In this document: positions 24,582 to 33,193 of the stretch, piece after piece | Layout of the letters: each line of letters opens with the position of its first letter | Position numbering within the stretch: the stretch's first letter is position 1 | DNA from: Ignavibacteria bacterium | GTDB taxonomy: Bacteria > Bacteroidota > Ignavibacteria > Tepidaquicellales > OLB5 | NCBI GenBank assembly: GCA_030835025.1 | Contig: JAUQWS010000072.1 | Coordinates: forward strand, 1 to 50,134 | Direction: 5' to 3' | DNA: 50,134 nt | Translations under genes and position numbers: made by a program | The notes under the pieces: generated by a model | The model's input: only the letters and a program-made list of their open reading frames with translations | Told to the model about the DNA's origin: nothing | Databases searched by the model: none

Positions 24582-26384
24582 ATGAAAATATCAAAGTACA
24601 TTTTTTTATTAGCATTACCGTTTTTTCTCTATTTTGTCAGTGTACCCGCTGAAGTAAATAAAAAAGATCCGAAGATCACCTCTTCAGAAGTCATGGATCA
24701 TATTAAATACCTAGCCAGTGACGAGCTTGCCGGAAGATTTCCCGGTACCGAGGGCGATTACAGCACACGTGATTACATAATCAGTGAGCTGGAGTCATAC
24801 GGCGTTAAACCTGCCGGCGAAGACGGATTCCTCCAGCCGTTTGAGTATGTCAGCGAGATAAAACTTGGACCGAAAAACAGATTTTCTGTTTCAGATTTCT
24901 CCCAGGATATCAAAGCTGGAGGGGAGTTTACACCGGTATTCCTTTCATCCAACGGAACTGCCACAGGTAGTATGGTATTTGTGGGTTATGGAATAAACGC
25001 TCCCGAGCTGAATTACAATGACTACGCCGGAATTGACCTCAAAGGGAAAATTGCCGTTTTGCTGCAGTTCTCACCGGGCTATAATAATCCACACGATAAC
25101 CCCTTCAGTAAGTATGAAAGGCTGAGGATAAAATGCCAGGCTGCTAAAGATAACGGCGCTGCCGGTATTATAGTCGTAAAAGGACCCGAAAGCGGAGAAG
25201 ACGAGCTGATAAGGCTTAGAATGTTTGGTGCCGGTGAAAACGTTGATATACCGGTTATAAATGTGAAAAGAGAACTTGTTGAACATATTTTCAAAAGCAG
25301 CAAATACGGCTCTATGCTGAATTCTCAAAAGATGATAGATAGTTTAAGAACGCCTGATTCTTTCGAATATTCGGGCGGAACTGTCAGCTTTACAACCGAT
25401 CTTATCCATGTCCAGGCTAAGACAGGAAATGTGATTGGGAAGCTTGAAGGCAGGGATAAGAACCTTAAGAATGAATACATTGTTATCGGCGCTCATATGG
25501 ATCACCTTGGTGACGGTACAAAATATGGCTCATTATACGACGGCCATGAAGCCTCAATCCACAACGGCGCTGATGATAATGCATCCGGTACGGCGGGGGT
25601 TCTTGAGCTGGCAGAATATTTTGCTTCAAAGAAAAAGGAACTGAAGCGCAGCATTATATTTATGTTCTTCAGCGGTGAAGAAGCGGGTCTTATCGGCTCG
25701 GCTTACTTTACAAAAAGTCCCTTAATGAAAAAGTATAACATTGTATCAATGATAAATCTTGATATGATTGGCAGGCTTACAGATAGCAAGCTTACTATAG
25801 GCGGAACGGGTACCTCATCAATATGGCAGCCGCTGCTTGATTCACTCAACAAAACATCAAACTTTACCGCGGCTTATAATAAGGATGGATACGGACCTTC
25901 TGACCACGCAAGCTTTTACGGGAAAGATATTCCTGTACTGTTCTTCTTCACAGGTCTGCATAAGCAATATCATAGACCCGATGATGACTGGCCGCTTATA
26001 AATACCGAAGGTGAAGTAAACATCCTGAAGATGGTAACAGGAATTGTAACCTATGTTGATAAACTGGCAGTAAAACCTGACTTCATAAAAGTTCAGGAAG
26101 AAAAGAAAGAATCCAACATGGGATTCCGCGTTACGCTTGGTGTTATTCCTGATTATTCATCCACCAAGGAAGGGCTTGAAATTACCGGAGTTAAATCAGG
26201 CGGAGTTGCAGAAAAAGGCGGGCTACTGGGCGGAGATGTTATCACGAAGCTGGGGCAATATGAGATAAAAAACATTTATGATTATACCGATGCTCTGAGT
26301 AAATTCAAACCGGGCGAAGAAACAGACGTTACGTTTGTCAGGGGAACTGAGACTCAAACTGTACGGATAACTTTCGCCAAGTAA
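24582..26384 (+). CDS. Secreted M28 family metallopeptidase with PA and PDZ domains
   Basis: A 600-residue exported zinc aminopeptidase-type enzyme. It has a signal peptide (1-23), a PA-type insert (about 130-235), and an M28 catalytic core with likely zinc ligands His305 (GAHMDH), Asp331 (GADDNASG), Glu367 or its base Glu366 (FSGEEAG), Asp394 (NLDMIG) and His464 (QYHRPDD). A C-terminal PDZ domain (about 513-598, 'GLEITGVKSGGVAEKGGLLGGDVI') follows. Such proteins trim peptides in the periplasm or outside the cell. It ends before a strong terminator at 26434-26458. Confidence 0.9.
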   Translation: MKISKYIFLLALPFFLYFVSVPAEVNKKDPKITSSEVMDHIKYLASDELAGRFPGTEGDYSTRDYIISELESYGVKPAGEDGFLQPFEYVSEIKLGPKNRFSVSDFSQDIKAGGEFTPVFLSSNGTATGSMVFVGYGINAPELNYNDYAGIDLKGKIAVLLQFSPGYNNPHDNPFSKYERLRIKCQAAKDNGAAGIIVVKGPESGEDELIRLRMFGAGENVDIPVINVKRELVEHIFKSSKYGSMLNSQKMIDSLRTPDSFEYSGGTVSFTTDLIHVQAKTGNVIGKLEGRDKNLKNEYIVIGAHMDHLGDGTKYGSLYDGHEASIHNGADDNASGTAGVLELAEYFASKKKELKRSIIFMFFSGEEAGLIGSAYFTKSPLMKKYNIVSMINLDMIGRLTDSKLTIGGTGTSSIWQPLLDSLNKTSNFTAAYNKDGYGPSDHASFYGKDIPVLFFFTGLHKQYHRPDDDWPLINTEGEVNILKMVTGIVTYVDKLAVKPDFIKVQEEKKESNMGFRVTLGVIPDYSSTKEGLEITGVKSGGVAEKGGLLGGDVITKLGQYEIKNIYDYTDALSKFKPGEETDVTFVRGTETQTVRITFAK

Positions 26385-26433
26385 AATTAAGAATCAGGGT
26401 TTTTGCCCGTTTAAAATTACAGGTTTAATTCAG

Positions 26434-26458
26434 AACAAGGGGGCCAGCCCCCTTGTTT
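26434..26458 (+). terminator. Strong terminator after the M28 peptidase
   Basis: Perfect 11-bp arms AACAAGGGGGC and GCCCCCTTGTT have a 2-base loop and a short T/A run. It is 50 bp after the peptidase stop and 28 bp before the next start, so the next gene needs its own promoter in very little space. Confidence 0.8.
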
Positions 26459-26485
26459 ATTATATAGAAGTTAGGAAGTTCAGGT

Positions 26486-27676
26486 ATGAAAGAATACAAA
26501 TACATCATCATCGGCGGGGGAATGACAGCAGACGCCGCAGTCAAAGGGATTCGCGAAGTTGACCCCACAGGCACTATATGCATGATAAGTACCGAACCAG
26601 ATCCACCATACAGCAGGCCGCCGTTAACCAAGGGGTTGTGGAAAAACACGCCGGAACAAAAAATATGGAAACATACGGAAGACCTTATTATTGAGCTTAA
26701 GCTGACCTGTTTGGTTACTTCTGTTGATCCTGCAAAGAAAATGGTAACACTCAACAGCGGTGAGGAACTTGTTTACGGAAAACTGCTAATGGCAACAGGC
26801 GGGACTCCAAGGAGCCTGCCCTTCGAGGAAACTTCCGCGATCTATTATAGAACATACCGTGATTATCTTAAAATAAGGGAGATTGCATCAGCTAAAGAGA
26901 ACTTTACTGTCATTGGGGGCGGATTCATCGGAACTGAAATGGCCGCGGCACTAACAATGAACAGTAAGAAAACATCTATGATATTTCCCGGGAAATTGCT
27001 TGGTGAAAGGGTTTTTCCCTCAGACCTTGCTGAGTTTGTGACCGAGTATTACAGAGGGAAAGGGGTAAGATTATTTACTGATGATTCTGCTGCAGGTATA
27101 ACACAGAATGAAGGCTCACTAATTGTTACAACGGAAAAGGGCAGCAGAATCACCGCAGATGCTGTTATAGCAGGGGTTGGAATAAAACCGAATACAGAGC
27201 TTGCCGAAAGTACCGGAATTGAAACTGAAAACGGAATCATAGTTGATGAATTCTTAAGGACGAACCACCCTGATATTTATTCAGCGGGTGACTGTGCGAA
27301 TTTCTATAATCCGCTGCTGGGCAAGCGCATTAGAGTTGAGCACGAAGATAATGCCAATAAAATGGGTAAACATGCGGGCAGGAACATGGCAGGAGAAAAT
27401 AAGCCTTATGACTATCTGCCGTTCTTCTATTCAGATATGTTTGAGCTTGGTTATGAAGCAGTTGGTGAGCTTGACCCGCGATTGGAGACCTTTTCAGACT
27501 GGAAAGAGAAATTCAAAGAGGGTGTTATTTACTATCTGAAGGATGGCAGGGTAAGGGGAGTGCTGCTGTGGAATGTTTGGGGACAGGTTGAAGCAGCAAG
27601 AGAGCTTATTTCTGAACCCGGCCCTTTTACTCCCGAAAACCTGAAAGGCAAATTACCGGTAAATAGGAGCAGTTAA
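26486..27676 (+). CDS. AIF-like FAD/NAD(P)-dependent oxidoreductase
   Basis: A 396-residue two-dinucleotide-fold flavoprotein. The FAD loop is 'YIIIGGGMTADAAVKGI' (about 6-22), the NAD loop 'FTVIGGGFIGTEMAAAL' (about 138-154), and the second FAD contact 'DIYSAGDCANF' (about 264-274). The C-terminal domain with 'FFYSDMFELGYEAVGELD' and 'VRGVLLWNVWGQVEAAREL' resembles apoptosis-inducing-factor and BphA4-type ferredoxin reductases. No ferredoxin or Rieske gene is adjacent, although a dicluster ferredoxin is encoded 20 kb away, so the partner is unknown. Confidence 0.85.
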   Translation: MKEYKYIIIGGGMTADAAVKGIREVDPTGTICMISTEPDPPYSRPPLTKGLWKNTPEQKIWKHTEDLIIELKLTCLVTSVDPAKKMVTLNSGEELVYGKLLMATGGTPRSLPFEETSAIYYRTYRDYLKIREIASAKENFTVIGGGFIGTEMAAALTMNSKKTSMIFPGKLLGERVFPSDLAEFVTEYYRGKGVRLFTDDSAAGITQNEGSLIVTTEKGSRITADAVIAGVGIKPNTELAESTGIETENGIIVDEFLRTNHPDIYSAGDCANFYNPLLGKRIRVEHEDNANKMGKHAGRNMAGENKPYDYLPFFYSDMFELGYEAVGELDPRLETFSDWKEKFKEGVIYYLKDGRVRGVLLWNVWGQVEAARELISEPGPFTPENLKGKLPVNRSS

Positions 27677-27678
27677 TT

Positions 27679-27723
27679 CCCCTCTTGAGAGGGGTGGCTT
27701 CGCCGAAGGCGAAGACGGGGTGT
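27679..27723. repeat. Intergenic double-hairpin element
   Basis: Two adjacent perfect stems, CCCCTC-N4-GAGGGG (27679-27694) and CTTCGCC-N3-GGCGAAG (27698-27714), are followed by GACGGGGTGTG. The arrangement 'cccctcttgagaggggtggc...gacggggtg' resembles a dispersed intergenic repeat I have seen in Bacteroidota genomes. It starts 3 bp after a stop codon. Confidence 0.5.
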
Positions 27724-27779
27724 GTAAATGCTTGCTTTGTTCCTGTCAGGTCCTCAGATCTGACGAATAATTAATACAA

Positions 27780-27798
27780 AAGGGGCACATTGCCCCTT
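27780..27798 (-). terminator. Terminator after the DUF4920 gene
   Basis: Arms AAGGGGCA and TGCCCCTT with a 3-base loop read into TTTTGTATTAATT on the minus strand, 40 bp beyond the stop of the DUF4920 gene. Confidence 0.65.
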
Positions 27799-27814
27799 CG
27801 TATAAAAGAAAACC

Positions 27815-27842
27815 GTTTCACGTCTGACGTTTCACATCTCAC
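27815..27842. repeat. Heptad-based tandem repeat
   Basis: Four consecutive 7-mers, GTTTCAC GTCTGAC GTTTCAC ATCTCAC, form two 14-bp units. It overlaps the stop codon of the DUF4920 gene. Confidence 0.6.
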
Positions 27843-28324
27843 TTAAGAATTTTTATCCCTGTTGCTTTGATCCTGTACATAGTCTGCGGACCTTTAATCT
27901 CATTCGGATCTTTGCCTGATTCTTCAGCAAAATGTTTTGCCTGCTCTTCCGTTATTTCCTTAGTTGCAAACTCTCCTTCGATAACGACTTTTTTGTTTGT
28001 TATATCCATTTCCTTTGGAAGGATGAACTTATGTAGTGTCATCGCGCGGATATTGTTCTTCCCGTCTGTTACAATTGTCCAGCAGCCTCCTGAACGGCAT
28101 ATTTCGGACATATCACCCTGAACCACAACGGTTTTGCCTTCAAAGCCCTTAAGGTCCGCAAAAATATCAGTAACTGTGAGAACCTTCTGTTCTGCGTTTA
28201 TATCTGCTCCGTAAAGAGTGCCGTCTGCAAGCTCTTTAGCCACAACTTTTTCGCTGTCATGCTGTGTGTAAACGGCTGTTGTAAATGCAAATAAAACAAT
28301 AAGTATTGGAATTATGTATTTCAT
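27839..28324 (-). CDS. Exported DUF4920 protein
   Basis: A 161-residue protein with a Sec signal peptide (about 1-20) and a predicted OB-fold domain. The stretch 'GKTVVVQGDMSEICRSGGCWTIV' with two Cys (about 75-81) is the DUF4920 hallmark. The family is exported and Cys-bearing, which could point to metal or redox handling, but no function is established to my knowledge. It stands alone, with its own terminator. Confidence 0.75.
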   Translation of the reverse strand: MKYIIPILIVLFAFTTAVYTQHDSEKVVAKELADGTLYGADINAEQKVLTVTDIFADLKGFEGKTVVVQGDMSEICRSGGCWTIVTDGKNNIRAMTLHKFILPKEMDITNKKVVIEGEFATKEITEEQAKHFAEESGKDPNEIKGPQTMYRIKATGIKILK

Positions 28325-28406
28325 GCTGTATTTAGATTGAGTTTTAGAATCCAGTATTTACAAAGTTAACTATTGTGAAGATTCTATGTAATGTCAAAAT
28401 ATGGGA

Positions 28407-28433
28407 CAAAAAAGCCGGCACAAAAAGCCGGCT
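28407..28433 (-). terminator. Terminator after glmS
   Basis: Arms AGCCGGC and GCCGGCT around a 7-base loop run into TTTTTT on the minus strand, 25 bp after the glmS stop. Confidence 0.85.
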
Positions 28434-28457
28434 CAAAAGATCAATGTAATCAGGTGT

Positions 28458-30302
28458 TTATTCCACCGTCACACTTTTAGCAAGGTTCCTCGGCTGGTCA
28501 ACATTGCAGCCCCTCAGGACTGCAAGGTGATACGCGAATAACTGCAGCGGTATAGTTGTAAGTATCGGTGAAAGCATTTCCATTGTGTGAGGTATCTTAA
28601 TAATATAATCCGAATACTCATCAATATGACCGTCTGAATCCTCGTCAGTAATAGTTATAACAACCCCTTTTCTGGCTTTAACTTCCCTTATGTTGGAAAT
28701 AACCTTTTCATAGGTAGAATCTTTCGGGGCAATGACAATAACCGGCATGTTCTGATCAATAAGTGCTATCGGGCCGTGTTTCATCTCAGCAGCAGGGTAG
28801 CCTTCAGCGTGGATATATGAAATTTCTTTCAGCTTCAGTGCGCCTTCAAGGGCAACGGGGAAATTATAGCCCCGCCCTAAATAAAGCATATGCTGCGAGA
28901 ACTTGAAAACTTTTGCAATTTCAAGTATCTGGTCATTTAGCTTCAGAATATCCCTGATCTTCTCAGGGAGCTGCAGCAATTCATCAGTAATATTGCGTAT
29001 TTCAATATGGGGCAATGAATTCCGGTACTGTGCAATCATCAGCGAAATCAGCGCAAGTCCGGTAAGCTGAGATGTGAAGGCCTTTGTTGATGCTACACCA
29101 ATTTCAGGTCCGGCGTGCGTGAATATTCCGGCATGGGTTTCCCTGGAAATTGTACTGCCCACTACGTTCACAATTCCGTAAACATCAGCACCCCTTGATT
29201 TAGCCTCTTTCAATGCTGCCAGTGTATCCGCAGTTTCACCGCTCTGGCTGATAACAAACATTATATCATTGGGGTAAATTACAGGATTTCGGTAACGGAA
29301 CTCAGACGCATATTCAACCTCCACGGGGATCTTGCACATTTGTTCTATCATGTACTCGCCAACGAGTCCCGCATGCCACGCTGTACCGCAGGCTGAGATA
29401 ATTATTCTTGGCGCATATTTAAGCTTTTCGGTCACATTCATCAGGCCGCCGAGCTTCACAAGCCCGGTATCTTTTACTATCCTTCCGCGCATTGTGTTGG
29501 TAATTGAATCCGGCTGCTCATTAATTTCCTTGAGCATAAAGTGCTCATAGCCGCCCTTTTCGATCTCTTCGAGGTCAAAGGTAATCTCCTCAAGCTCCCT
29601 GGTTATCTTCTCATCATGTATAGTCTTTATCTCGAACTTATCCTTTGTTACAATTACCATTTCACCATCCATCAGGTAGAGTACCTGGCGGGTATGGGGG
29701 ATTATTGCAGTTGCATCAGAAGCAATTATGTATTCTTTTTCGCCGACACCAAGAACAAGGGGTGAACCTTTTCTTGCAGCGATAATCTTATCAGGCTCAA
29801 ATTTTGAGAGAACACAGATACCATAAGTACCTTCAACTTCAGCAAGTGCAAGTCTGACTGAGGTCTCAAAATCATTTACATTCTTATAATGTGAGCGTAT
29901 AAGGTGAACCAAACATTCAGTATCAGTATCAGTTGTGAAGTGATAACCTTCGCGCTGGAGCTTTGTCTTAAGAGACTTGTAGTTTTCTATGATGCCATTA
30001 TGAATTACAACTATCTCGTTATCTTCATCAAATATTGGGTGAGCATTTGTATTGTTGGGCTCGCCATGTGTTGCCCATCTGGTATGCCCGAAACCGATAC
30101 TTGCATCTTTATCATATCCGTTATCGCTCAAAACAGCCTCAAGATCTGTGACCTTTCCCGCAGTCTTCCTGACTGCTATTTCATTTCCAAACATTAAGGC
30201 AACACCTGCAGAATCATAGCCTCTGTACTCAAGTTTCTTGAGTCCGCTTATGATTATAGGAAGTGCTTGTTTATTACCAAGATACGCAACTATTCCACAC
30301 AT
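28458..30302 (-). CDS. glmS: Glutamine-fructose-6-phosphate aminotransferase (isomerising)
   Basis: A 614-residue enzyme making glucosamine-6-phosphate for cell-wall precursors. The N-terminal class II glutaminase starts at Cys2 (MCGIVAYLG), followed by 'HTRWATHGEPNNTNAHP' and two SIS sugar-isomerase domains ('SQSGETADTLAALKEA' about 355-370; 'GRGYNFPVALEGALKLKE'). The C-terminus 'VDQPRNLAKSVTVE' is canonical. Full length. The 5' leader is only about 80 bp to the next gene, and I see no glmS ribozyme. Confidence 0.97.
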   Translation of the reverse strand: MCGIVAYLGNKQALPIIISGLKKLEYRGYDSAGVALMFGNEIAVRKTAGKVTDLEAVLSDNGYDKDASIGFGHTRWATHGEPNNTNAHPIFDEDNEIVVIHNGIIENYKSLKTKLQREGYHFTTDTDTECLVHLIRSHYKNVNDFETSVRLALAEVEGTYGICVLSKFEPDKIIAARKGSPLVLGVGEKEYIIASDATAIIPHTRQVLYLMDGEMVIVTKDKFEIKTIHDEKITRELEEITFDLEEIEKGGYEHFMLKEINEQPDSITNTMRGRIVKDTGLVKLGGLMNVTEKLKYAPRIIISACGTAWHAGLVGEYMIEQMCKIPVEVEYASEFRYRNPVIYPNDIMFVISQSGETADTLAALKEAKSRGADVYGIVNVVGSTISRETHAGIFTHAGPEIGVASTKAFTSQLTGLALISLMIAQYRNSLPHIEIRNITDELLQLPEKIRDILKLNDQILEIAKVFKFSQHMLYLGRGYNFPVALEGALKLKEISYIHAEGYPAAEMKHGPIALIDQNMPVIVIAPKDSTYEKVISNIREVKARKGVVITITDEDSDGHIDEYSDYIIKIPHTMEMLSPILTTIPLQLFAYHLAVLRGCNVDQPRNLAKSVTVE

Positions 30303-30385
30303 TTTACTATATCAGATTTTCTAATTTTCAGTTATTCAAAGTAAACATACTATTATTAGGGTAGGGATTCAATACCGTTTTGGAG

Positions 30386-31846
30386 TTAGAGTATTTGAGC
30401 TTTAAACACCTCACGACAAAACCGTACCCAACTAATTGCCGGTTCCGGGTAAGTTCCCAAGATCAATACTAAAAATATCAGGACAATCAAAACTACTTTT
30501 TGAAAACTACTAACCAATTTGAGATCACTGTTTATCCCGGTTGAAAATGCGCTGTAAGACAGCTTGAATATGAAGTACAGCAGCGTTATGGAACTTAAAA
30601 CACACACTACAGCCGGAACCGCAAATCCGTTTTTCAGGAGTTCAGGAGTTAACAAAAGCCTGCCCGGGAATCCGGCTGTCAAAGGGAATCCCGCGAACGA
30701 AGCTAAAAAGATCACAAGTGCAATTATCAACAGCGGATTGGATTTCCCAAGTCCTTTAACAGAAGCTAATTCTGTTATCTGATATTCTTCTTCAAGTATT
30801 CTAAGGCAGTAAAATAAGCCGCCTCCTGCAGCTGTGAATACAAGAACATTGAAAAGCATTGCTTCAGTTCCTGATATGGTAGGAGATGCCATTCCCAGAA
30901 TAATGAAGCCTGATTGCGCTATTAACAAGAACGAAAAGATCTTCCGCAGGCTATACTGCCGTAGTATTACCAGGTTGCCGGCCAGAACAGAAATTGTCCC
31001 TATTATGGCGTACATTAAGTCCCATTTAACACCTGCAACAAAACTATATGCAGTACTTTCAGATGCAAAATCACCTGAATCGTGGAATGCAATGGTATAA
31101 AAACGCAGTGCCATTATTGAAAGGACTGTTATCAGTGGTATAGAGATTAGCCCAAATGTCCTTAAAGGAATCTTCTCCGTTAGAGCAGGGTAGTAGAAAT
31201 TGAACGGAAACAAGTACATTTTGAATGCAATTCCTGCTGTGATAAGAATTACCGAGATCGAGAGAGTTAAAGTATTGAACGGATTCTGTGACAGAAAACT
31301 GCCGATAGCATAATAATCAAATGAGCCGCACACTCCGTATAAAATTGTCATACCAAAGAGCATCATTCCGGAAAGCACACTGCCATACACAAAGTACCTG
31401 AACGAAAGCTTCCCGCAACCTGAGATCAAAAGATAAATTGATATACTTATCAATTCAAGAGAAATGAAGGTCAGAACAAGGTTTGAAGAAGATACTGCAA
31501 TCGCCGATGAAAGCGCTATTGCCGGTATGAGAAGAAACTCATTTGATGAATGCTCCTTACGGAAGAAAAATAATGCAATCAATAATATTGCTGAAAGAGA
31601 AACAGATTTACCGAAGTATGACAAATGATCAAGTACCAGCAATCCACCAAATGCTGACTGCATTGGAGTATAGGCCTGCAGCAAGGAGAATACCAGTGCC
31701 GCTGCTAAACCGGTAATAGATGCTATGTATACCCCGGTATCAGAGGTTTTTCTGAGCGAATGCAGAATATTAATTATCACAATAGTAAGAGAAAGAGTTA
31801 ACTCAGGCAGAAAATTGTAGAGAATATTAACTATTTCCGGGTTCAA
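30386..31846 (-). CDS. Diverged NADH-quinone oxidoreductase subunit N (NuoN-like)
   Basis: A 486-residue antiporter-like membrane subunit with about 13-14 helices. It keeps the TM5 Glu131 (FISLELISISIYLL) and TM7 Lys209 (AFKMYLFPFNFYYP). By hand alignment to E. coli NuoN the TM8 lysine is lost (IPLITVLSIMALRF) and the TM12 lysine is Arg (GFPGRLLL). The usual 'AYSSIAH.GY' stretch reads FSFLLIAQSGF. It ends a cluster of NuoA-, J-, K- and partial L-like genes, separated from them by a tRNA. Proton transfer may be weakened or altered. It could also belong to another antiporter-type complex. Confidence 0.78.
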   Translation of the reverse strand: MNPEIVNILYNFLPELTLSLTIVIINILHSLRKTSDTGVYIASITGLAAALVFSLLQAYTPMQSAFGGLLVLDHLSYFGKSVSLSAILLIALFFFRKEHSSNEFLLIPAIALSSAIAVSSSNLVLTFISLELISISIYLLISGCGKLSFRYFVYGSVLSGMMLFGMTILYGVCGSFDYYAIGSFLSQNPFNTLTLSISVILITAGIAFKMYLFPFNFYYPALTEKIPLRTFGLISIPLITVLSIMALRFYTIAFHDSGDFASESTAYSFVAGVKWDLMYAIIGTISVLAGNLVILRQYSLRKIFSFLLIAQSGFIILGMASPTISGTEAMLFNVLVFTAAGGGLFYCLRILEEEYQITELASVKGLGKSNPLLIIALVIFLASFAGFPLTAGFPGRLLLTPELLKNGFAVPAVVCVLSSITLLYFIFKLSYSAFSTGINSDLKLVSSFQKVVLIVLIFLVLILGTYPEPAISWVRFCREVFKAQIL

Positions 31847-31902
31847 TTATTTTCTGTACGATCTGTCTGTTTAGATCTATGGAATCTGCCTGAGATAAGT
31901 TG

Positions 31903-31986
31903 TACCGCCGATCGGACTCGAACCGATACGAAGTTGCCCTCACTAGATTTTGAGTCTAGCGCGTCTACCAATTCCGCCACGGCGGC
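31903..31986 (-). tRNA. tRNA-Leu (anticodon CAA)
   Basis: The 84-base cloverleaf folds by eye. The acceptor GCCGCCG pairs with CGGCGGT (G-U at the end). There is a 3-bp D stem, anticodon stem CTAGA/TCTAG with loop CTCAAAA, a long variable arm as in class II tRNAs, T stem ATCGG/CCGAT with TTCGAGT, and discriminator A. CCA is not encoded. It lies on the same strand as, and inside, the complex I-like cluster. Confidence 0.93.
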
Positions 31987-32014
31987 AAAAAATAAGAACA
32001 CAATAATATGAAAA

Positions 32015-32431
32015 TTAGAAAACAGTTAAAATGAAATAAAATACCACAATTAAGCCTGCCGCTGCAGCAATCATATATTGCTCATTTTCACCATAGAATT
32101 TCCTTATTACAAGTGCGGTCAGATCCACGGGTTCTTCAAATACGAATCTATCCATTTGTGCAGAGAATGCTTCTATCTTACAGCATATCAACGATATTCT
32201 ATTCAGCAAGGAAACGAATGCTGCGAGTATTTTTTGAATTACCTGCACAATGGATCGGTTCACAAAAGCGGTGATCTTGAATATCAACTCATTTTTCATC
32301 GATTTTGAAAAGAATGCATATGAATATTCTCTGCATAACTTGCTGCAATGAAAAAGAGTGTAAATGATCAATATCACATACAAAATCACAGTAAATACTA
32401 TAAAAGCTGTTATGTTAACGCTTTCGGTCAA
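32015..32431 (-). CDS. Free-standing NuoL C-terminal region (lateral-helix-like protein)
   Basis: A 138-residue protein with one N-terminal membrane helix (about 6-27), an 80-residue amphipathic, helix-rich middle and a C-terminal membrane helix (about 118-137). The end ('ENEQYMIAAAAGLIVVFYFIL') aligns with the end of E. coli NuoL ('NGYLRWYVASMSIGAVVVLAL'). TM, long lateral stretch, TM is exactly the layout of NuoL's last part, with the 14-helix antiporter body missing. It overlaps the NuoK-like gene by ATGA, so it is not simply frayed debris. A remnant of a truncated nuoL remains possible. Confidence 0.5.
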   Translation of the reverse strand: MTESVNITAFIVFTVILYVILIIYTLFHCSKLCREYSYAFFSKSMKNELIFKITAFVNRSIVQVIQKILAAFVSLLNRISLICCKIEAFSAQMDRFVFEEPVDLTALVIRKFYGENEQYMIAAAAGLIVVFYFILTVF

Positions 32432-32718
32432 ATGTTTGATTCCGCCTTGTTATTGATTTCACTTCCTTTGTACGATAAAAATATTCCTGTTAAAACAATC
32501 AACAAACAAATCACCGAGACTAATATAAATACAATCTGTCCTTCCGGATTGAACCATTTGAACCCTGAAAATGCTGCTATGTTAAGTAATGAAGCTGAGA
32601 AGAGAAGTGATATACCAATTATTGACTTTGACCTGTTCCTTGCCGAGATAACAGTGTACACCCCGAACCCGAAGACGAGAGCGCTCAATATTATGTAATG
32701 ATTTACACCTACTGCCAT
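32428..32718 (-). CDS. NuoK-like subunit without the proton-channel glutamates
   Basis: A 96-residue three-helix protein. 'NHYIILSALVF' (6-16) and 'EGQIVFIL' (59-66) align directly with E. coli NuoK 'QHGLILAAILF' and 'DGQVMYIL'. At the positions of NuoK Glu36 and Glu72, both needed for proton pumping, it has Ser37 (IIGISLL) and Ile74. MrpC/MnhC proteins also lack the first Glu, so it could descend from an Mrp-type branch, but the rest favours NuoK. It is one base after the NuoJ-like stop and overlaps the next gene. Confidence 0.7.
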   Translation of the reverse strand: MAVGVNHYIILSALVFGFGVYTVISARNRSKSIIGISLLFSASLLNIAAFSGFKWFNPEGQIVFILVSVICLLIVLTGIFLSYKGSEINNKAESNI

Positions 32719-32719
32719 T

Positions 32720-33193
32720 CTAAATGATCTCCTTATTTCTTAAAGATGACAAAACAGTAGGCAGAACAGCTGAGACCACCACTGCCATCAGAAGAATAAC
32801 GGGAAGGTATACGGAAAATATTAAAGCGAAATTTACTTTGGTGAAATCAATATCAAAGACAGGTAATCTTGTTGAGCTTACTAAACTTGATACAATGGCA
32901 GTAAATAAACCGGTTATGAACAGGAATGAATAATTCTTTACATTTGGAGGCTCTTGGTATGCAGGTTCTGTAATCGAATTAGATTTCTCAATTAGCGTTA
33001 GAAGTATCACAGAAATAAACACAAGCATCAATAGAACCAGCGCAATCAAGGCTGAATTTAATAAAACTAGAAGTGCGGAATAAATGAATAAAAAAATTGC
33101 AAAATAGTAAGGAGTCCTTTTCTCCGAAAATGCTGTGAACATGCACGAGGCTATACAAAGCACGGCAAATATGTAGTAGAAAGCTTCGTACAT
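32720..33193 (-). CDS. Diverged NuoJ-like subunit
   Basis: A 157-residue protein with five predicted helices: three in about 5-68, then two near 92-106 and 125-150, as in NuoJ. The start 'YEAFYYIFAVLCIASCMFTAF' resembles NuoJ 'MEFAFYICGLIAILATLRVI'. The conserved TM3 'E..VYAGA..VLF.F..M' is replaced by 'LIALVLLMLVFISVILL', so the strained TM3 important for coupling is not preserved. Its ATG shares a base with the preceding stop. The identification leans on order and topology. Confidence 0.55.
   Translation of the reverse strand: MYEAFYYIFAVLCIASCMFTAFSEKRTPYYFAIFLFIYSALLVLLNSALIALVLLMLVFISVILLTLIEKSNSITEPAYQEPPNVKNYSFLFITGLFTAIVSSLVSSTRLPVFDIDFTKVNFALIFSVYLPVILLMAVVVSAVLPTVLSSLRNKEII

Noticed and set aside
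30303-30385. glmS ribozyme or riboswitch upstream of glmS
   Set aside because: The leader is too short and no ribozyme-like core is visible.
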